Source of the DNA: Niastella sp. OAS944
Lineage (GTDB): Bacteria; Bacteroidota; Bacteroidia; Chitinophagales; Chitinophagaceae
DNA: 64,000 nt
Assembly (NCBI GenBank): GCA_024809215.1
Contig: JANUBW010000006.1
Location: 434,936 to 498,935 of the forward strand
Direction: 5' to 3'
Shown: piece by piece, positions 18,840 to 27,587 of the stretch
Position numbering within the stretch: position 1 is the stretch's first letter
Layout: each line of letters begins with the position of its first letter
The notes under the pieces: generated by a model
The model's input: only the letters and a program-made list of their open reading frames with translations
What the model was told of the DNA's origin: nothing
Database searches by the model: none
Program-made: the position numbers and the translations under genes

Positions 18840-20237
18840 TTAACAAGACCTTGACAAAGGTAGAACCTGGGCAAAACCCATAACGGCCGGATAGTCGATC
18901 TTTCCATTAGGGGTAAGCGGCATGCTGGGAATGTATTTTACCTGAACTGCTGATGTATGTATCTGTAGCTTTTCTTTCAGTATTTGCTTAATGGCGCTTT
19001 CTTCCAGTTGTTCATTTACATGAGATACCAGCAGGTGCTTGTCATTAATACCGGTGCATACAATGGTTTGACCACCCAGTGAGTTCTTGAGTATAAGTTC
19101 TACTTCATCGAGGTTCAGGCGGGTGCCAAACAGTTTTATAATGCGTTTTATTCTACCCGTTATATAGTAATAACCGTCGGCATCCACACGGGCCACGTCG
19201 CCGGTGTACAATTTGTTGGTCTGTTGCCAGGTACTTAAATCACCGGGGCCGGTGGCATAGCCACCGAATACATTGGGGCCGAAATAAATAAGCTCATTGG
19301 TATCGTCATCAATTTCAAAGCGGCCGTTTTTGATGGGCTTGCCAATGGACGCGGCTTTTTCAATAAGGTGTTGCTGGGGAAGAAAAGCCATACGCCCGGC
19401 TGCTTCAGTTTGTCCGTATTGCGCAAAGAACTGTTTGTTATAGGTAGAAATATATCGCATGATGTCGGTGCGCAGGGCCTGGTTAAGAATGCCACCGGTT
19501 TGCGTCATATAACGCAATGAAGGATGATCTTTTTTGAAGAACCCTATGCGGTGCAGCATTTCATATACATAGGGCACGCCGCCGATGGTGCTACAGTTGT
19601 ATTTAGAAAAATCTGTCCAGAAGGCGGGTTGCAAAATGTCGTTATTGGTGCACAGGATGGCGCCGGCCGCCATACAATTAGTGGTGAAGATGCTTAAGCC
19701 ATACACAAAAACGATGGGTACGTTCAACGGTACTACATCATCGCTTTTGATAGGCATATAGTCGAGGATGGAGTAGGCGTTTTGCACCAGGTTCTCATTC
19801 GATAATTTTACGAACTTGGGCGATCCGGTTGTACCCGAGGTGCTTAACAGCATTTTTATATTGGAATGAATAAGATAGACCGGTGTTTCTTTTCGTTTAA
19901 ACAATTTAACAGATGCGGATGCCTGTGTGCCTTTATAACCTTCAACGGCAGTGCGCGCCGGATCATAAATATAATAGGGCGTGTACAACGCTTCCAGGTT
20001 TTGTTTGAATGAAAGATGTAATTGCGCACTTAATAATACAACGGTGAATTTACTGTTGAGGAAATTCAGCAATACTTCTACCGACCCAATGAGGTTATCG
20101 TTATAAATAAACACCAGTCCCTGCGTGCTGTCGATGTGCAGGGATTGATGCATTGTATTTATAGATTTCGCATGACCGGTTTGCGCATCTATAAAGAAAA
20201 GGTCCTTGTTCTTTTGGATTAATTCGTATAACAACAT
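18840..20237 (-). CDS. AMP-forming acyl/aryl-acid ligase of the siderophore operon
   Basis: A 465-residue member of the ANL adenylating enzymes, expected to activate a carboxylic acid with ATP and load it on a carrier protein or CoA. Seen: the P-loop-like L-S-T-S-G-T-T-G-S-P-K near residue 130, Y-G-Q-T-E-A-A-G-R (A5) near 275, Y-T-G-D-V-A-R (A7) near 340, and the C-terminal swinging domain with the A10 lysine motif N-G-K-I-D-Y near 455. The N-terminus is short for the family. It follows the acyl carrier protein gene by 27 bases and is the last gene of the operon, so the ACP is the obvious acceptor. The acid cannot be predicted from sequence. Such an enzyme is not part of classical NIS siderophore pathways. 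Confidence 0.85.
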   Translation of the reverse strand: MLLYELIQKNKDLFFIDAQTGHAKSINTMHQSLHIDSTQGLVFIYNDNLIGSVEVLLNFLNSKFTVVLLSAQLHLSFKQNLEALYTPYYIYDPARTAVEGYKGTQASASVKLFKRKETPVYLIHSNIKMLLSTSGTTGSPKFVKLSNENLVQNAYSILDYMPIKSDDVVPLNVPIVFVYGLSIFTTNCMAAGAILCTNNDILQPAFWTDFSKYNCSTIGGVPYVYEMLHRIGFFKKDHPSLRYMTQTGGILNQALRTDIMRYISTYNKQFFAQYGQTEAAGRMAFLPQQHLIEKAASIGKPIKNGRFEIDDDTNELIYFGPNVFGGYATGPGDLSTWQQTNKLYTGDVARVDADGYYYITGRIKRIIKLFGTRLNLDEVELILKNSLGGQTIVCTGINDKHLLVSHVNEQLEESAIKQILKEKLQIHTSAVQVKYIPSMPLTPNGKIDYPAVMGFAQVLPLSRSC

Positions 20238-20264
20238 GGTATTAATGGTTAATGGTAAATGATC

Positions 20265-20510
20265 TTAGGCTGCTGCTTCTACATTATACTTCTTTAGCAG
20301 CTCTCTTACTTTTGCTACGCTGCCCATGGTAAGTACATCTTCCATATCGATGGTAATGCCATAGGCGGCTTCGAGTTCGGTTACCAGCACCAGGTGTGAT
20401 ACGGAATCCCACTCGGGAATGCTTTGATATTCCAGCTCATCGGTAACATCGTTGGGGGCAATGCCAAATGCTTTGGCTATAACTTCCTGTAAATTTTGAT
20501 TTAAATTCAT
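20265..20510 (-). CDS. Acyl carrier protein
   Basis: An 81-residue four-helix carrier protein. The phosphopantetheine attachment site is visible as W-D-S-V-S-H, with Ser36 the expected modified residue. Overall composition is acidic as usual. It lies between the MATE exporter and the adenylating enzyme and is translated from the same minus-strand operon. It is probably a dedicated carrier for the acid activated by the next gene rather than the fatty-acid ACP, since no fab genes are near. No stand-alone acyltransferase gene is present; the GNAT domain of the NIS fusion is the only candidate to offload the acyl group. Confidence 0.88.
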   Translation of the reverse strand: MNLNQNLQEVIAKAFGIAPNDVTDELEYQSIPEWDSVSHLVLVTELEAAYGITIDMEDVLTMGSVAKVRELLKKYNVEAAA

Positions 20511-20553
20511 TTTTATTGATTTAATGATTTAATGTTTGAGTTGAGACTTAATG

Positions 20554-20591
20554 CCTCCCCCCCATACCCCCCTCCGGTTGGAAAGGGGCTT
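20554..20591 (-). repeat. G-rich intergenic element with quadruplex potential
   Basis: On the minus (transcribed) strand the 38-base stretch contains G-runs of 2, 6, 7 and 2 separated by 1-3 bases, flanked by AGCCCC and AGGC. C-rich/G-rich spacers of this look recur between genes in Bacteroidota (general knowledge, not checked here). It lies in the 84-base gap between the MATE and ACP genes, inside the operon. Confidence 0.55.
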
Positions 20592-20594
20592 ATT

Positions 20595-22013
20595 TTATAA
20601 CTTAATTTGTTTCCACCGACCTTGTTTGAATACATATATACAGGCTATGGCCAGCACCAGTTCTGAAATAAGAATGGCAATAAAGATTCCCCTGGGACCC
20701 CAGTTAAACACAATGCTCAGCAGCCAGGCCAATGGCAATTGTGTTATATAAAACATGAGGATGTACAACAGCGAAACCTGTTTAATGTCACCTGCGGCAT
20801 TCAGCGACCGGGATATCACCATGGTATAACCGAGCAGGATGTAGGCCATGGAAATAAACTGAATGTACATGATACTAAAACCGATCACTTCGGGCACATC
20901 GGAGAAAAGACTTACTACTGGTTTGGCTGCGAAGAACCAGAAGATGGCGACCAGTATAAGAAAGCACATATTTACCGAACCGGCTTTCCAAACAGTTTGC
21001 ACGGCCCGCTCCGGTTGTTTGGCGCCCAGGTTTTGCCCCGTTAATACACCTGCTGCATTACCAATACCCCAGGCAGGCATGGTAGCAACAGATGCAACAC
21101 GCTGGGCAATGATATAACCAGCCAGTGCATTGGCGCCAAAATGCGAAACGATCTTTATCATGAACATCCAGCTGCTGGCTGGTATCATATATTGCAACGT
21201 GCCGCCGGCCGCTTGTTTTACTATTTTACCAATGATAGCCGGTACAATAAGTAACTGCGCCCGGCCAATTGTAATTATTGTTTTGCCGCGCAACAGGTAC
21301 CAGCCCTGATAACCTACACCGGCAATGCGCGCTATAACTGTGGCCAATGCAGCGCCGGTTAATCCTAATGCCGGTATGGGGCCCCAACCAAAGATGAGGA
21401 GTGGACAGAGCACAATATTAATACCATTCGATAACCAAAGTGTTCTCATGGCCAGGGCTGCATCGCCGGAACCTCTGAATATGCCGTTAATGGAAATGCG
21501 TAGCAGCAGAAATAAACTACTGCCAAACATAAGCCGGCAAAACAAGGCGCCTTCATTAATGAGCAATGACGAGAGCCCCATCCAATGCAATATTTCCCGG
21601 TAAAATACACACGAAACAATGCTGATGATCAATGAAACGGCCAGCCCGGTATAGATCACCTGCATGGCGGTAAGCCCGGCGGTTTTGGGTTTCTTTTCAC
21701 CTGTCCTTCGTGAAATAAGGGAAGAAGCCGAAACGCTTAACCCAATGGCTACGGAATACGAAAAGGTAATTACCGATTCTGTAGTGCCGGCAATGGAAAT
21801 AGCATTGGCGCCCAACCGGCTTACAAAAAACAGGTTGGCGCAAACAAAAAGCGATTCCATTACCAGTTCCAGTACCATGGGCACAGCCAGTAATACAATG
21901 GCCCGGTTAATACTACCGGTTGTGAACTTTTTTTCTTTGCCCGATACGGCCAGCTTTAACAGATCGATGAGTGATGCGCTGTACAAAAGGGCCGCTTTTA
22001 TTTTTTGTTTCAT
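20595..22013 (-). CDS. MATE-family efflux transporter, probable siderophore exporter
   Basis: A 472-residue polytopic inner-membrane protein with about 12 hydrophobic segments in two MatE halves (about 30-190 and 255-415), starting after a short cytoplasmic lead. Family knowledge: MATE proteins export organic compounds using Na+ or H+ gradients. Its start codon overlaps the stop of the upstream NIS synthetase by four bases (ATGA type), so translation is coupled. From this position the natural inference is export of the finished siderophore, a role more often filled by MFS proteins. Confidence 0.9.
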   Translation of the reverse strand: MKQKIKAALLYSASLIDLLKLAVSGKEKKFTTGSINRAIVLLAVPMVLELVMESLFVCANLFFVSRLGANAISIAGTTESVITFSYSVAIGLSVSASSLISRRTGEKKPKTAGLTAMQVIYTGLAVSLIISIVSCVFYREILHWMGLSSLLINEGALFCRLMFGSSLFLLLRISINGIFRGSGDAALAMRTLWLSNGINIVLCPLLIFGWGPIPALGLTGAALATVIARIAGVGYQGWYLLRGKTIITIGRAQLLIVPAIIGKIVKQAAGGTLQYMIPASSWMFMIKIVSHFGANALAGYIIAQRVASVATMPAWGIGNAAGVLTGQNLGAKQPERAVQTVWKAGSVNMCFLILVAIFWFFAAKPVVSLFSDVPEVIGFSIMYIQFISMAYILLGYTMVISRSLNAAGDIKQVSLLYILMFYITQLPLAWLLSIVFNWGPRGIFIAILISELVLAIACIYVFKQGRWKQIKL

Positions 22014-23848
22014 AAAGCTGCCTGTACATTAATGGTTTCATTGAGCCTCTGTTGCCTGATGAGCGCCAGGGGATTTTGTAAAGTGCCGCCTTTGCGCGGA
22101 ATGGCAAAGCTGGTCTTTTCTTCATACGCATTACCCAGCAAACGAACACTGTTTATGTAAAAGCGTTTGAACTCCGGCGTAAACAGGTCGTATTTTTCAA
22201 ACTTATGCGCCAGCGCCGGGTGAGCCGTTTGGTATTCAATGATCACATCATATACCTGTTGCCAGAACGCCTGTTCATTATACGATGTATAGGTGTGCAG
22301 TACATTGCTTAGGTAACGGAAGAAAGCGTCAAAAACGCCGAGCAGAATGAAAAGCGGTACATTGTCTTTATTGGAAGAAGCGATCATGCCCGCTGCCAGA
22401 TCTTTAGGCAATTTTTCTTTGGCCTCTTCTGTAAGTACAATGTCATCAACAAAATCCTTGATTATAATGCGCACGGGAACGTCGTTCTTCAATACCAAAA
22501 TGATGTTTTCTCCATGCGGGGTTACGCAAAGCGAATGCTGGTAATAGATGTGTAACAGAGGTCTCAGGTAAGCCTGCAGGTAAGCTTGTAACCATGTTTC
22601 TATTGTAAGGCCACTCCGTTTTGCCAGTTCACCAACAAGCGGGTTGCCTTCGTCATCAACATACAACAGCGACGCCATGGTAATGATGCGTTCACCCGCT
22701 TTCAGGTATTTCTCTGCGCTTTCGCGCCATAATACACCCAAAAACTCTTTGTATTGGTATGGCGGGTCAATAATAGCATGGTAGTAAGGATGGGTATAGC
22801 TTACTGTGGCCACTTCGCCCAGTAATACCAGGCCCAGGCTTTGCAGGTAAGCGTCTTCCTGTAGCATGTTCATTACCCATTCTGTTACCCGCGGCGCAAT
22901 AGCCATTTGCTTGGGAGAAAGCCCTCGGATATTGCCGGTGCTTAAAATAGAGATAGCCGTTTTTACGTAATGTTTATACGGTTGGCTGGTGTTGTAAAAT
23001 GTACGAATGCTTTGCTGGGGCAGATAATTGTCTGCGCCGGCACCCAATGGTATCAACAGCTTGCCGGCAATATCACCGGCATATTGCAATAACAGTTTGT
23101 TGTTCCATTGCCAGGGATGCACCGGCATAAATGTATAATCACTTGCATTTACACCCTGAGCAAAAAGCGTTCTTTCAAAATCTTTAATTTTCTCCGTACT
23201 TAGTTCCTGCTCAAAGAAAGATCGCTCATCAATATGATGGAGACTGCGAAAGCCGGCACGGCTTTTATGCGCGGCTACCCAAAGTAGTTGAACGGGTTCA
23301 TCGGCTTCTGGCGCATACAGCCTGTGATCTTCATAATTAAAACCTAACCGGCTTTTGTTTACAATTACCCATGGGTGGCCATCCATTTGGTGTTCTACTG
23401 TTTGGTAACCGGCAACAGCCAGTTCGCTTGCCATTGGGCGGCCCCGGGTATGCATAAAGGCATCGGCATACAGTGTGTGCAAAAGCTCCTCTACATAATG
23501 CGCAAGCGTAAATGAGTTAATGCCGAATGTGGTTTGTAGTTCTATAAAGAACAAGGGTGCATCTGTTGCTAAGCCAATGCCATCGTTGCTGTGTCGTTGT
23601 ATACTGTTTGGCTCTATATGCCAGTAATCGAGTTGGCGTTTGTAACCGGCGAAGGTGTAATAAACACCGGGCTCATCGGTTGATAACAGGAAATGCGTTT
23701 TGCCATCTTCATCTTCCGAAACGATGGCTGGTTGTGCCACCTGTTCATGCATTAATTCGGCAATACTTTTTGCCAGCAAGCGGCTGTTTACTTTTTGCCA
23801 CACGGTTTTATCCAACGGTAGTGTGCCTGTATGTGGTTTCAAATTCAT
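22010..23848 (-). CDS. IucA/IucC-family NIS siderophore synthetase
   Basis: A 612-residue stand-alone NRPS-independent siderophore synthetase that forms amide bonds between a carboxylate and a hydroxamate amine using ATP. Start 23848 (M-N-L-K-P-H) is preferred to an upstream frame extension because the extra 36 residues are basic and unlike the family; with this start the gene still overlaps the previous one by 41 bases. Seen: the family motif H-P-W-Q near residue 235, the ATP-site segment S-I-R-T followed by K-T-A-I-S near 285-300, and a FhuF-like C-terminal part. Length matches IucC (about 600). With the fused IucA/IucC enzyme upstream it gives two synthetases, as in citrate-hydroxamate pathways. 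Which carboxylate each uses cannot be told from motifs alone. Confidence 0.9.
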   Translation of the reverse strand: MNLKPHTGTLPLDKTVWQKVNSRLLAKSIAELMHEQVAQPAIVSEDEDGKTHFLLSTDEPGVYYTFAGYKRQLDYWHIEPNSIQRHSNDGIGLATDAPLFFIELQTTFGINSFTLAHYVEELLHTLYADAFMHTRGRPMASELAVAGYQTVEHQMDGHPWVIVNKSRLGFNYEDHRLYAPEADEPVQLLWVAAHKSRAGFRSLHHIDERSFFEQELSTEKIKDFERTLFAQGVNASDYTFMPVHPWQWNNKLLLQYAGDIAGKLLIPLGAGADNYLPQQSIRTFYNTSQPYKHYVKTAISILSTGNIRGLSPKQMAIAPRVTEWVMNMLQEDAYLQSLGLVLLGEVATVSYTHPYYHAIIDPPYQYKEFLGVLWRESAEKYLKAGERIITMASLLYVDDEGNPLVGELAKRSGLTIETWLQAYLQAYLRPLLHIYYQHSLCVTPHGENIILVLKNDVPVRIIIKDFVDDIVLTEEAKEKLPKDLAAGMIASSNKDNVPLFILLGVFDAFFRYLSNVLHTYTSYNEQAFWQQVYDVIIEYQTAHPALAHKFEKYDLFTPEFKRFYINSVRLLGNAYEEKTSFAIPRKGGTLQNPLALIRQQRLNETINVQAAL

Positions 23849-25136
23849 TGTTAATTGCTTTTGTTGTTCCGAATGTTTGGAACGCGATCCTTTTTTCAAC
23901 CTGGTATACTTCGCGTCCGGTAACCTTATTAATGATGTGCGCATTTCTATAAGCACCCATGCCCAGATCGGGGGTTACAAAACCATGCGTATGCAATTCT
24001 GCATTCTGTACAAATATTTCATTGTCGTTTATGTCAATGGTATAATCGCGCTGCACCTGGAACAACCCATCGGGCTGGCGGTTTATACGTGCTGCTATTC
24101 CCTGTAAAAAAGCCGGCTCCTTATATTTGTAGCCTGTTGCCAGAACTACATAGTGGGCCGGGCATGTGTACGGCTCCTGCTGTTCGGTTTCTGTAAACAA
24201 TAATTCATAAGCGCTTTCCTCACCGGGTAAAATGTTCTCAAGCCGCATGTTCGATCTTATGTTTACGGGCAGCGAAGTATTGTCAACACTCATTTCATAC
24301 AACTGGTCAAAAATGTTGTTGATGAGGTCGTAGTTGATGCCTTTATATAAAGCGTTTTGTTTTAATAACAATTTCCTTCGCTTTTCTTCCGGCAGGTTAA
24401 AGAAATAATCTACATACTCCGGCGATGTTAATTCAAGCGTAAGTTTTGAATATTCCATGGGGTAGAAGCGTGGCGAACGGGTGAACCAGCTTAGCTGCAT
24501 GCCCTGTTCGGTGTATGGCAACAGGTCCTGGAAGATCTCTGCCGCGCTTTGTCCCGAACCGATCACGGCAACAGAGCCACTTTTCTGCAATTGCTTTTTA
24601 TGAAGCAGGTATTGCGAAGTGTGAATTACATTAGGCGTTTGATTGCGATCGATAAACGCCGGTAGGTATGGTTGCGTACCGGTACCTAATGCCAGCCGTT
24701 CTGCATAATATATTTCCGTCTTGCCGGTTTTTGAACGGCGTACGGCTACTTCATACAGGTTGTTATTGTATTCAATCTTCATTACTTCATGGCCAAACCG
24801 AACATTGGTGAGTTGTGCGGCTACCCATTGGCAATAAAAATTGTACTCCTTACGTAAAACATTAAAATTCTCTCTTATGTAGAATGGGTAAAGCCTATTG
24901 GTTTGTTTACAATAATTCAGAAAGCTGTATTTGTTGGTAGGATCGGCCAGGGTAACCAGGTCGGCCATAAAGGGAACCTGCAACGTAGCGTTGGGGAGCA
25001 TGAGCCCCGGGTGCCAGTCGAACGATTCAGACTGGTCGAAGAAGAGTGTGTTTATCTCTGTTATTGGTTCCGTTAAAGCCGCCAGGCCTAAATTAAACGG
25101 ACCAATACCTATGCCTATGAGGGAATATATTTTCAT
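23808..25136 (-). CDS. SidA/IucD/PvdA-family FAD-dependent amine N-monooxygenase
   Basis: A 442-residue flavoprotein that N-hydroxylates a terminal primary amine (lysine, ornithine or a diamine) with NADPH and O2, the step that makes hydroxamate precursors. Seen: N-terminal FAD motif G-I-G-I-G-P-F-N-L-G (from residue 8), NADPH motif V-I-G-S-G-Q-S-A-A-E near 190, and the family's C-terminal A-T-G-Y motif near 353. Length equals IucD. In this operon a decarboxylase lies upstream, so the likely substrate is a diamine, as for DesB-type enzymes, rather than lysine itself; this is inference from context. Its 3' end overlaps the next gene by 41 bases. Confidence 0.92.
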   Translation of the reverse strand: MKIYSLIGIGIGPFNLGLAALTEPITEINTLFFDQSESFDWHPGLMLPNATLQVPFMADLVTLADPTNKYSFLNYCKQTNRLYPFYIRENFNVLRKEYNFYCQWVAAQLTNVRFGHEVMKIEYNNNLYEVAVRRSKTGKTEIYYAERLALGTGTQPYLPAFIDRNQTPNVIHTSQYLLHKKQLQKSGSVAVIGSGQSAAEIFQDLLPYTEQGMQLSWFTRSPRFYPMEYSKLTLELTSPEYVDYFFNLPEEKRRKLLLKQNALYKGINYDLINNIFDQLYEMSVDNTSLPVNIRSNMRLENILPGEESAYELLFTETEQQEPYTCPAHYVVLATGYKYKEPAFLQGIAARINRQPDGLFQVQRDYTIDINDNEIFVQNAELHTHGFVTPDLGMGAYRNAHIINKVTGREVYQVEKRIAFQTFGTTKAINNEFETTYRHTTVG

Positions 25137-25163
25137 CTTGGTTTTCTTTTAAATAATGTCTGA

Positions 25164-27587
25164 TTAAACGTTCGGTTTATATTGTGGGAATTTTGCCCAG
25201 AACCATTCTCTATAACAGAAGTTCAGATTGGCTTTTTTATGCGGCATCTCTATTGTCTTTTCTACTTTAAAACCTACATGTAGTTTATTCATAAGAGAAG
25301 CCAATGAATCAACCGAACCTTCGCCTACCATTTTACCTACCTGTGGTTGTGCAAATACATAATCAACCATACATTGGGTAGAAGGAGAGACGTATTTCTT
25401 TTTAGGATCAATGGATGCTATGTATTGGTGTGTGCCATAGTCGGTTGGTAAAACATCGTAATATTCGCCCACCATATCGCGTACAGCCCAGTATACTTCG
25501 AAGTAAAAAGAAGGCTCACCGTTGGCTTCGCCTATATAGGCGTATAACATATCGCCGGCCAGCAGTGTGCGGTAATAGGTTTCCAGTTTACTAATGGGCC
25601 AGTTCATTTGCCAGATCTTTAACGCATGCTCCCGGTGAAACCATTCGTGTAACATGTTAAGGTCGCGGTTTAGGTCAACAGGCCGCAGGCTGATGGTTAC
25701 ATCTTCCTTGGGGAAATACCTGCTGTAAAAGATCTCCTTCGATGCCGGATAGATCAGTGTATTACTAAAATGGTATTTATGCAATGGATTGTAGTAGGTG
25801 CGATACACGGCCGGGTTGGTGCGCGGTGCACTGGCTTCATCCATATTGTTGATGCTGGTAAGCAGGTTGCCCTTGGTGTTTAGTTTGAAACTGGTTAAGA
25901 AATGGTTCACCAGGCCCGTACTGTCGGTATCTTTTATTGATTCAAGCAATTCATACACCATGCGCAGCAGTGTAACTTCATTGGCCAGTTGATTTTTACC
26001 TAATGCATTCACCAACCCAAACAGGTTGTTGGAAAGAAGGTAGTGGTCCCAATACCGGTACATTCTTTCTTCAGGGATAAATGAGCGGCTGTTGTTTCCG
26101 AAATCGGGGATTACTTGTAACAGCTCATCTACTTTTCCTTCTCTAAAGAAAAAGCCCTGGTTATCGCGGAAGTATATTTTGGCGGGGAACAATTGGGCAT
26201 CCATTTCCAGCAAAACGTTCTGTTGATGGTATTCGCTTCCCAGTCCAAACTCATTGAAAATACCTATCAATGGTTTTACACAAACGTGCAGGTATTGCGC
26301 AAACCAGTCGAGCGCGGTTTCGCTTACTGTTTTATTACGATATTTTGCCGCCTGTTCAATGATGTTCACTATGCGCGGCGTATTACCTGCAATTCCATCC
26401 TGGCATAAGGCGGCTACCAGCGATACATTCTTTTGCGCATTGGCGCCTTTAAATACATTTTTGCGAATGCTGGTAGTAAAACCATCAATCACCTCACCAT
26501 TATAGCTAACCATAATATAGGCGGGATCGGTTATAAATTCCACCCCAGGGTATTGTTTATGTAATTTTTGCCCCCAGCTTGTATTCATCAACCGCGCTGC
26601 ATCATGACCACGGTATAGTTCATGCGGATAGTTAACCCGGTACGAATTGGTGATCTTTACATGCAACGACAGCTTGTACATAAAGTCGCTTTGTTCGTTA
26701 TATACGGTACGTACACTTGAGGTGGCGGCATATAATACGCCGGCCTCACCCAGGCTGAACAACAGACCTTTTGTCATCATTTCCTGCACCGCTGGTTGTT
26801 GTATAAGATGTAGCATTTCCCAGGGATGTACCGGCACTACTTTATAATCGTAATACTCCCTGATCATAGACCTGATGGTAAGGTTTTCATTGCCTGCCAG
26901 TAATTCCATTTTCAATACATCGCAGGGCAGGGTAGCTTCCGTACTTTTCTCTGTTACATAATCGGGGTGTACCAGGAAGTAATGCAATGGAAAACTCGAC
27001 TGTGTTTCGGGTGAATAATGCAACAGATCATCGGTGCTGAACCCCTCTCTTGTTTTTGTAAGCGGGTGCAGGCTATGGCCTGATAGTAACGATTGCTCGG
27101 ACTCAATAAACGTTTGTTGCGCATTGAAAATGCCGGGTTTATTTACTTCAAACCTGTCGAGGAAGATCTCCAGGTTATGGATGCTATTCTGCATCAGGTA
27201 AACGGTGCGGCTGGCCTCTGCATCCGGATAGGTAGTTTTTGCATATTCGGTTACCAGTTGCAGAAAACGGGTGGCGCTTATGTCGCTTATGCAATTGGTT
27301 GATAATTCTCTTTCCGCTACGGGGAAATAAAAGCTGTGAATACCGGTTTCTGAATAATACTGCAATGGTATATATACTTCTGAACCAATGGTTGTAAGAT
27401 CAATACGGATATGCATGGTATGACCGGTATGTGCAAACCAGTCGGCCAGCACCTCATCGTATTTAGGAATGCCTTCATAGCGGCTCCAGTTATTGAACTC
27501 ACGGCAAAAGCTGTTGATGAGCGCCGTGTAATTAATATGCTCAGCTGTTTGCCGTATCGTGACAGCGTTGCTCATAGTCTTTTCCAT
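25164..27587 (-). CDS. Fusion: IucA/IucC NIS synthetase plus GNAT (IucB/AlcB-like) acyltransferase
   Basis: An 807-residue two-enzyme protein. Residues about 1-620 are an NIS synthetase with S-V-R-T near 265, V-P-V-H-P-W-E near 252 and a FhuF-like tail. Residues about 645-800 are a GNAT domain of the siderophore N-hydroxylysine acetyltransferase type, beginning T-I-S-L-R-P-V-D and containing the H-Q-Y-I-A-S-I-D-P acyl-CoA region. In aerobactin-type pathways these are separate proteins (IucA/IucC and IucB). The fusion lets one polypeptide acylate the N-hydroxylated diamine and then condense it. Acetyl- and succinyl-CoA users cannot be separated by eye. Start 27587 overlaps the decarboxylase gene by 47 bases; the Met four codons on (27575) is an alternative. 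Confidence 0.9.
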   Translation of the reverse strand: MEKTMSNAVTIRQTAEHINYTALINSFCREFNNWSRYEGIPKYDEVLADWFAHTGHTMHIRIDLTTIGSEVYIPLQYYSETGIHSFYFPVAERELSTNCISDISATRFLQLVTEYAKTTYPDAEASRTVYLMQNSIHNLEIFLDRFEVNKPGIFNAQQTFIESEQSLLSGHSLHPLTKTREGFSTDDLLHYSPETQSSFPLHYFLVHPDYVTEKSTEATLPCDVLKMELLAGNENLTIRSMIREYYDYKVVPVHPWEMLHLIQQPAVQEMMTKGLLFSLGEAGVLYAATSSVRTVYNEQSDFMYKLSLHVKITNSYRVNYPHELYRGHDAARLMNTSWGQKLHKQYPGVEFITDPAYIMVSYNGEVIDGFTTSIRKNVFKGANAQKNVSLVAALCQDGIAGNTPRIVNIIEQAAKYRNKTVSETALDWFAQYLHVCVKPLIGIFNEFGLGSEYHQQNVLLEMDAQLFPAKIYFRDNQGFFFREGKVDELLQVIPDFGNNSRSFIPEERMYRYWDHYLLSNNLFGLVNALGKNQLANEVTLLRMVYELLESIKDTDSTGLVNHFLTSFKLNTKGNLLTSINNMDEASAPRTNPAVYRTYYNPLHKYHFSNTLIYPASKEIFYSRYFPKEDVTISLRPVDLNRDLNMLHEWFHREHALKIWQMNWPISKLETYYRTLLAGDMLYAYIGEANGEPSFYFEVYWAVRDMVGEYYDVLPTDYGTHQYIASIDPKKKYVSPSTQCMVDYVFAQPQVGKMVGEGSVDSLASLMNKLHVGFKVEKTIEMPHKKANLNFCYREWFWAKFPQYKPNV

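Noticed and set aside
23849..23956. 36-residue N-terminal extension of the stand-alone NIS synthetase
   Set aside because: It lies within the coding end of the N-hydroxylase gene and has a basic composition unlike the family; the Met at 23848 gives the usual length.
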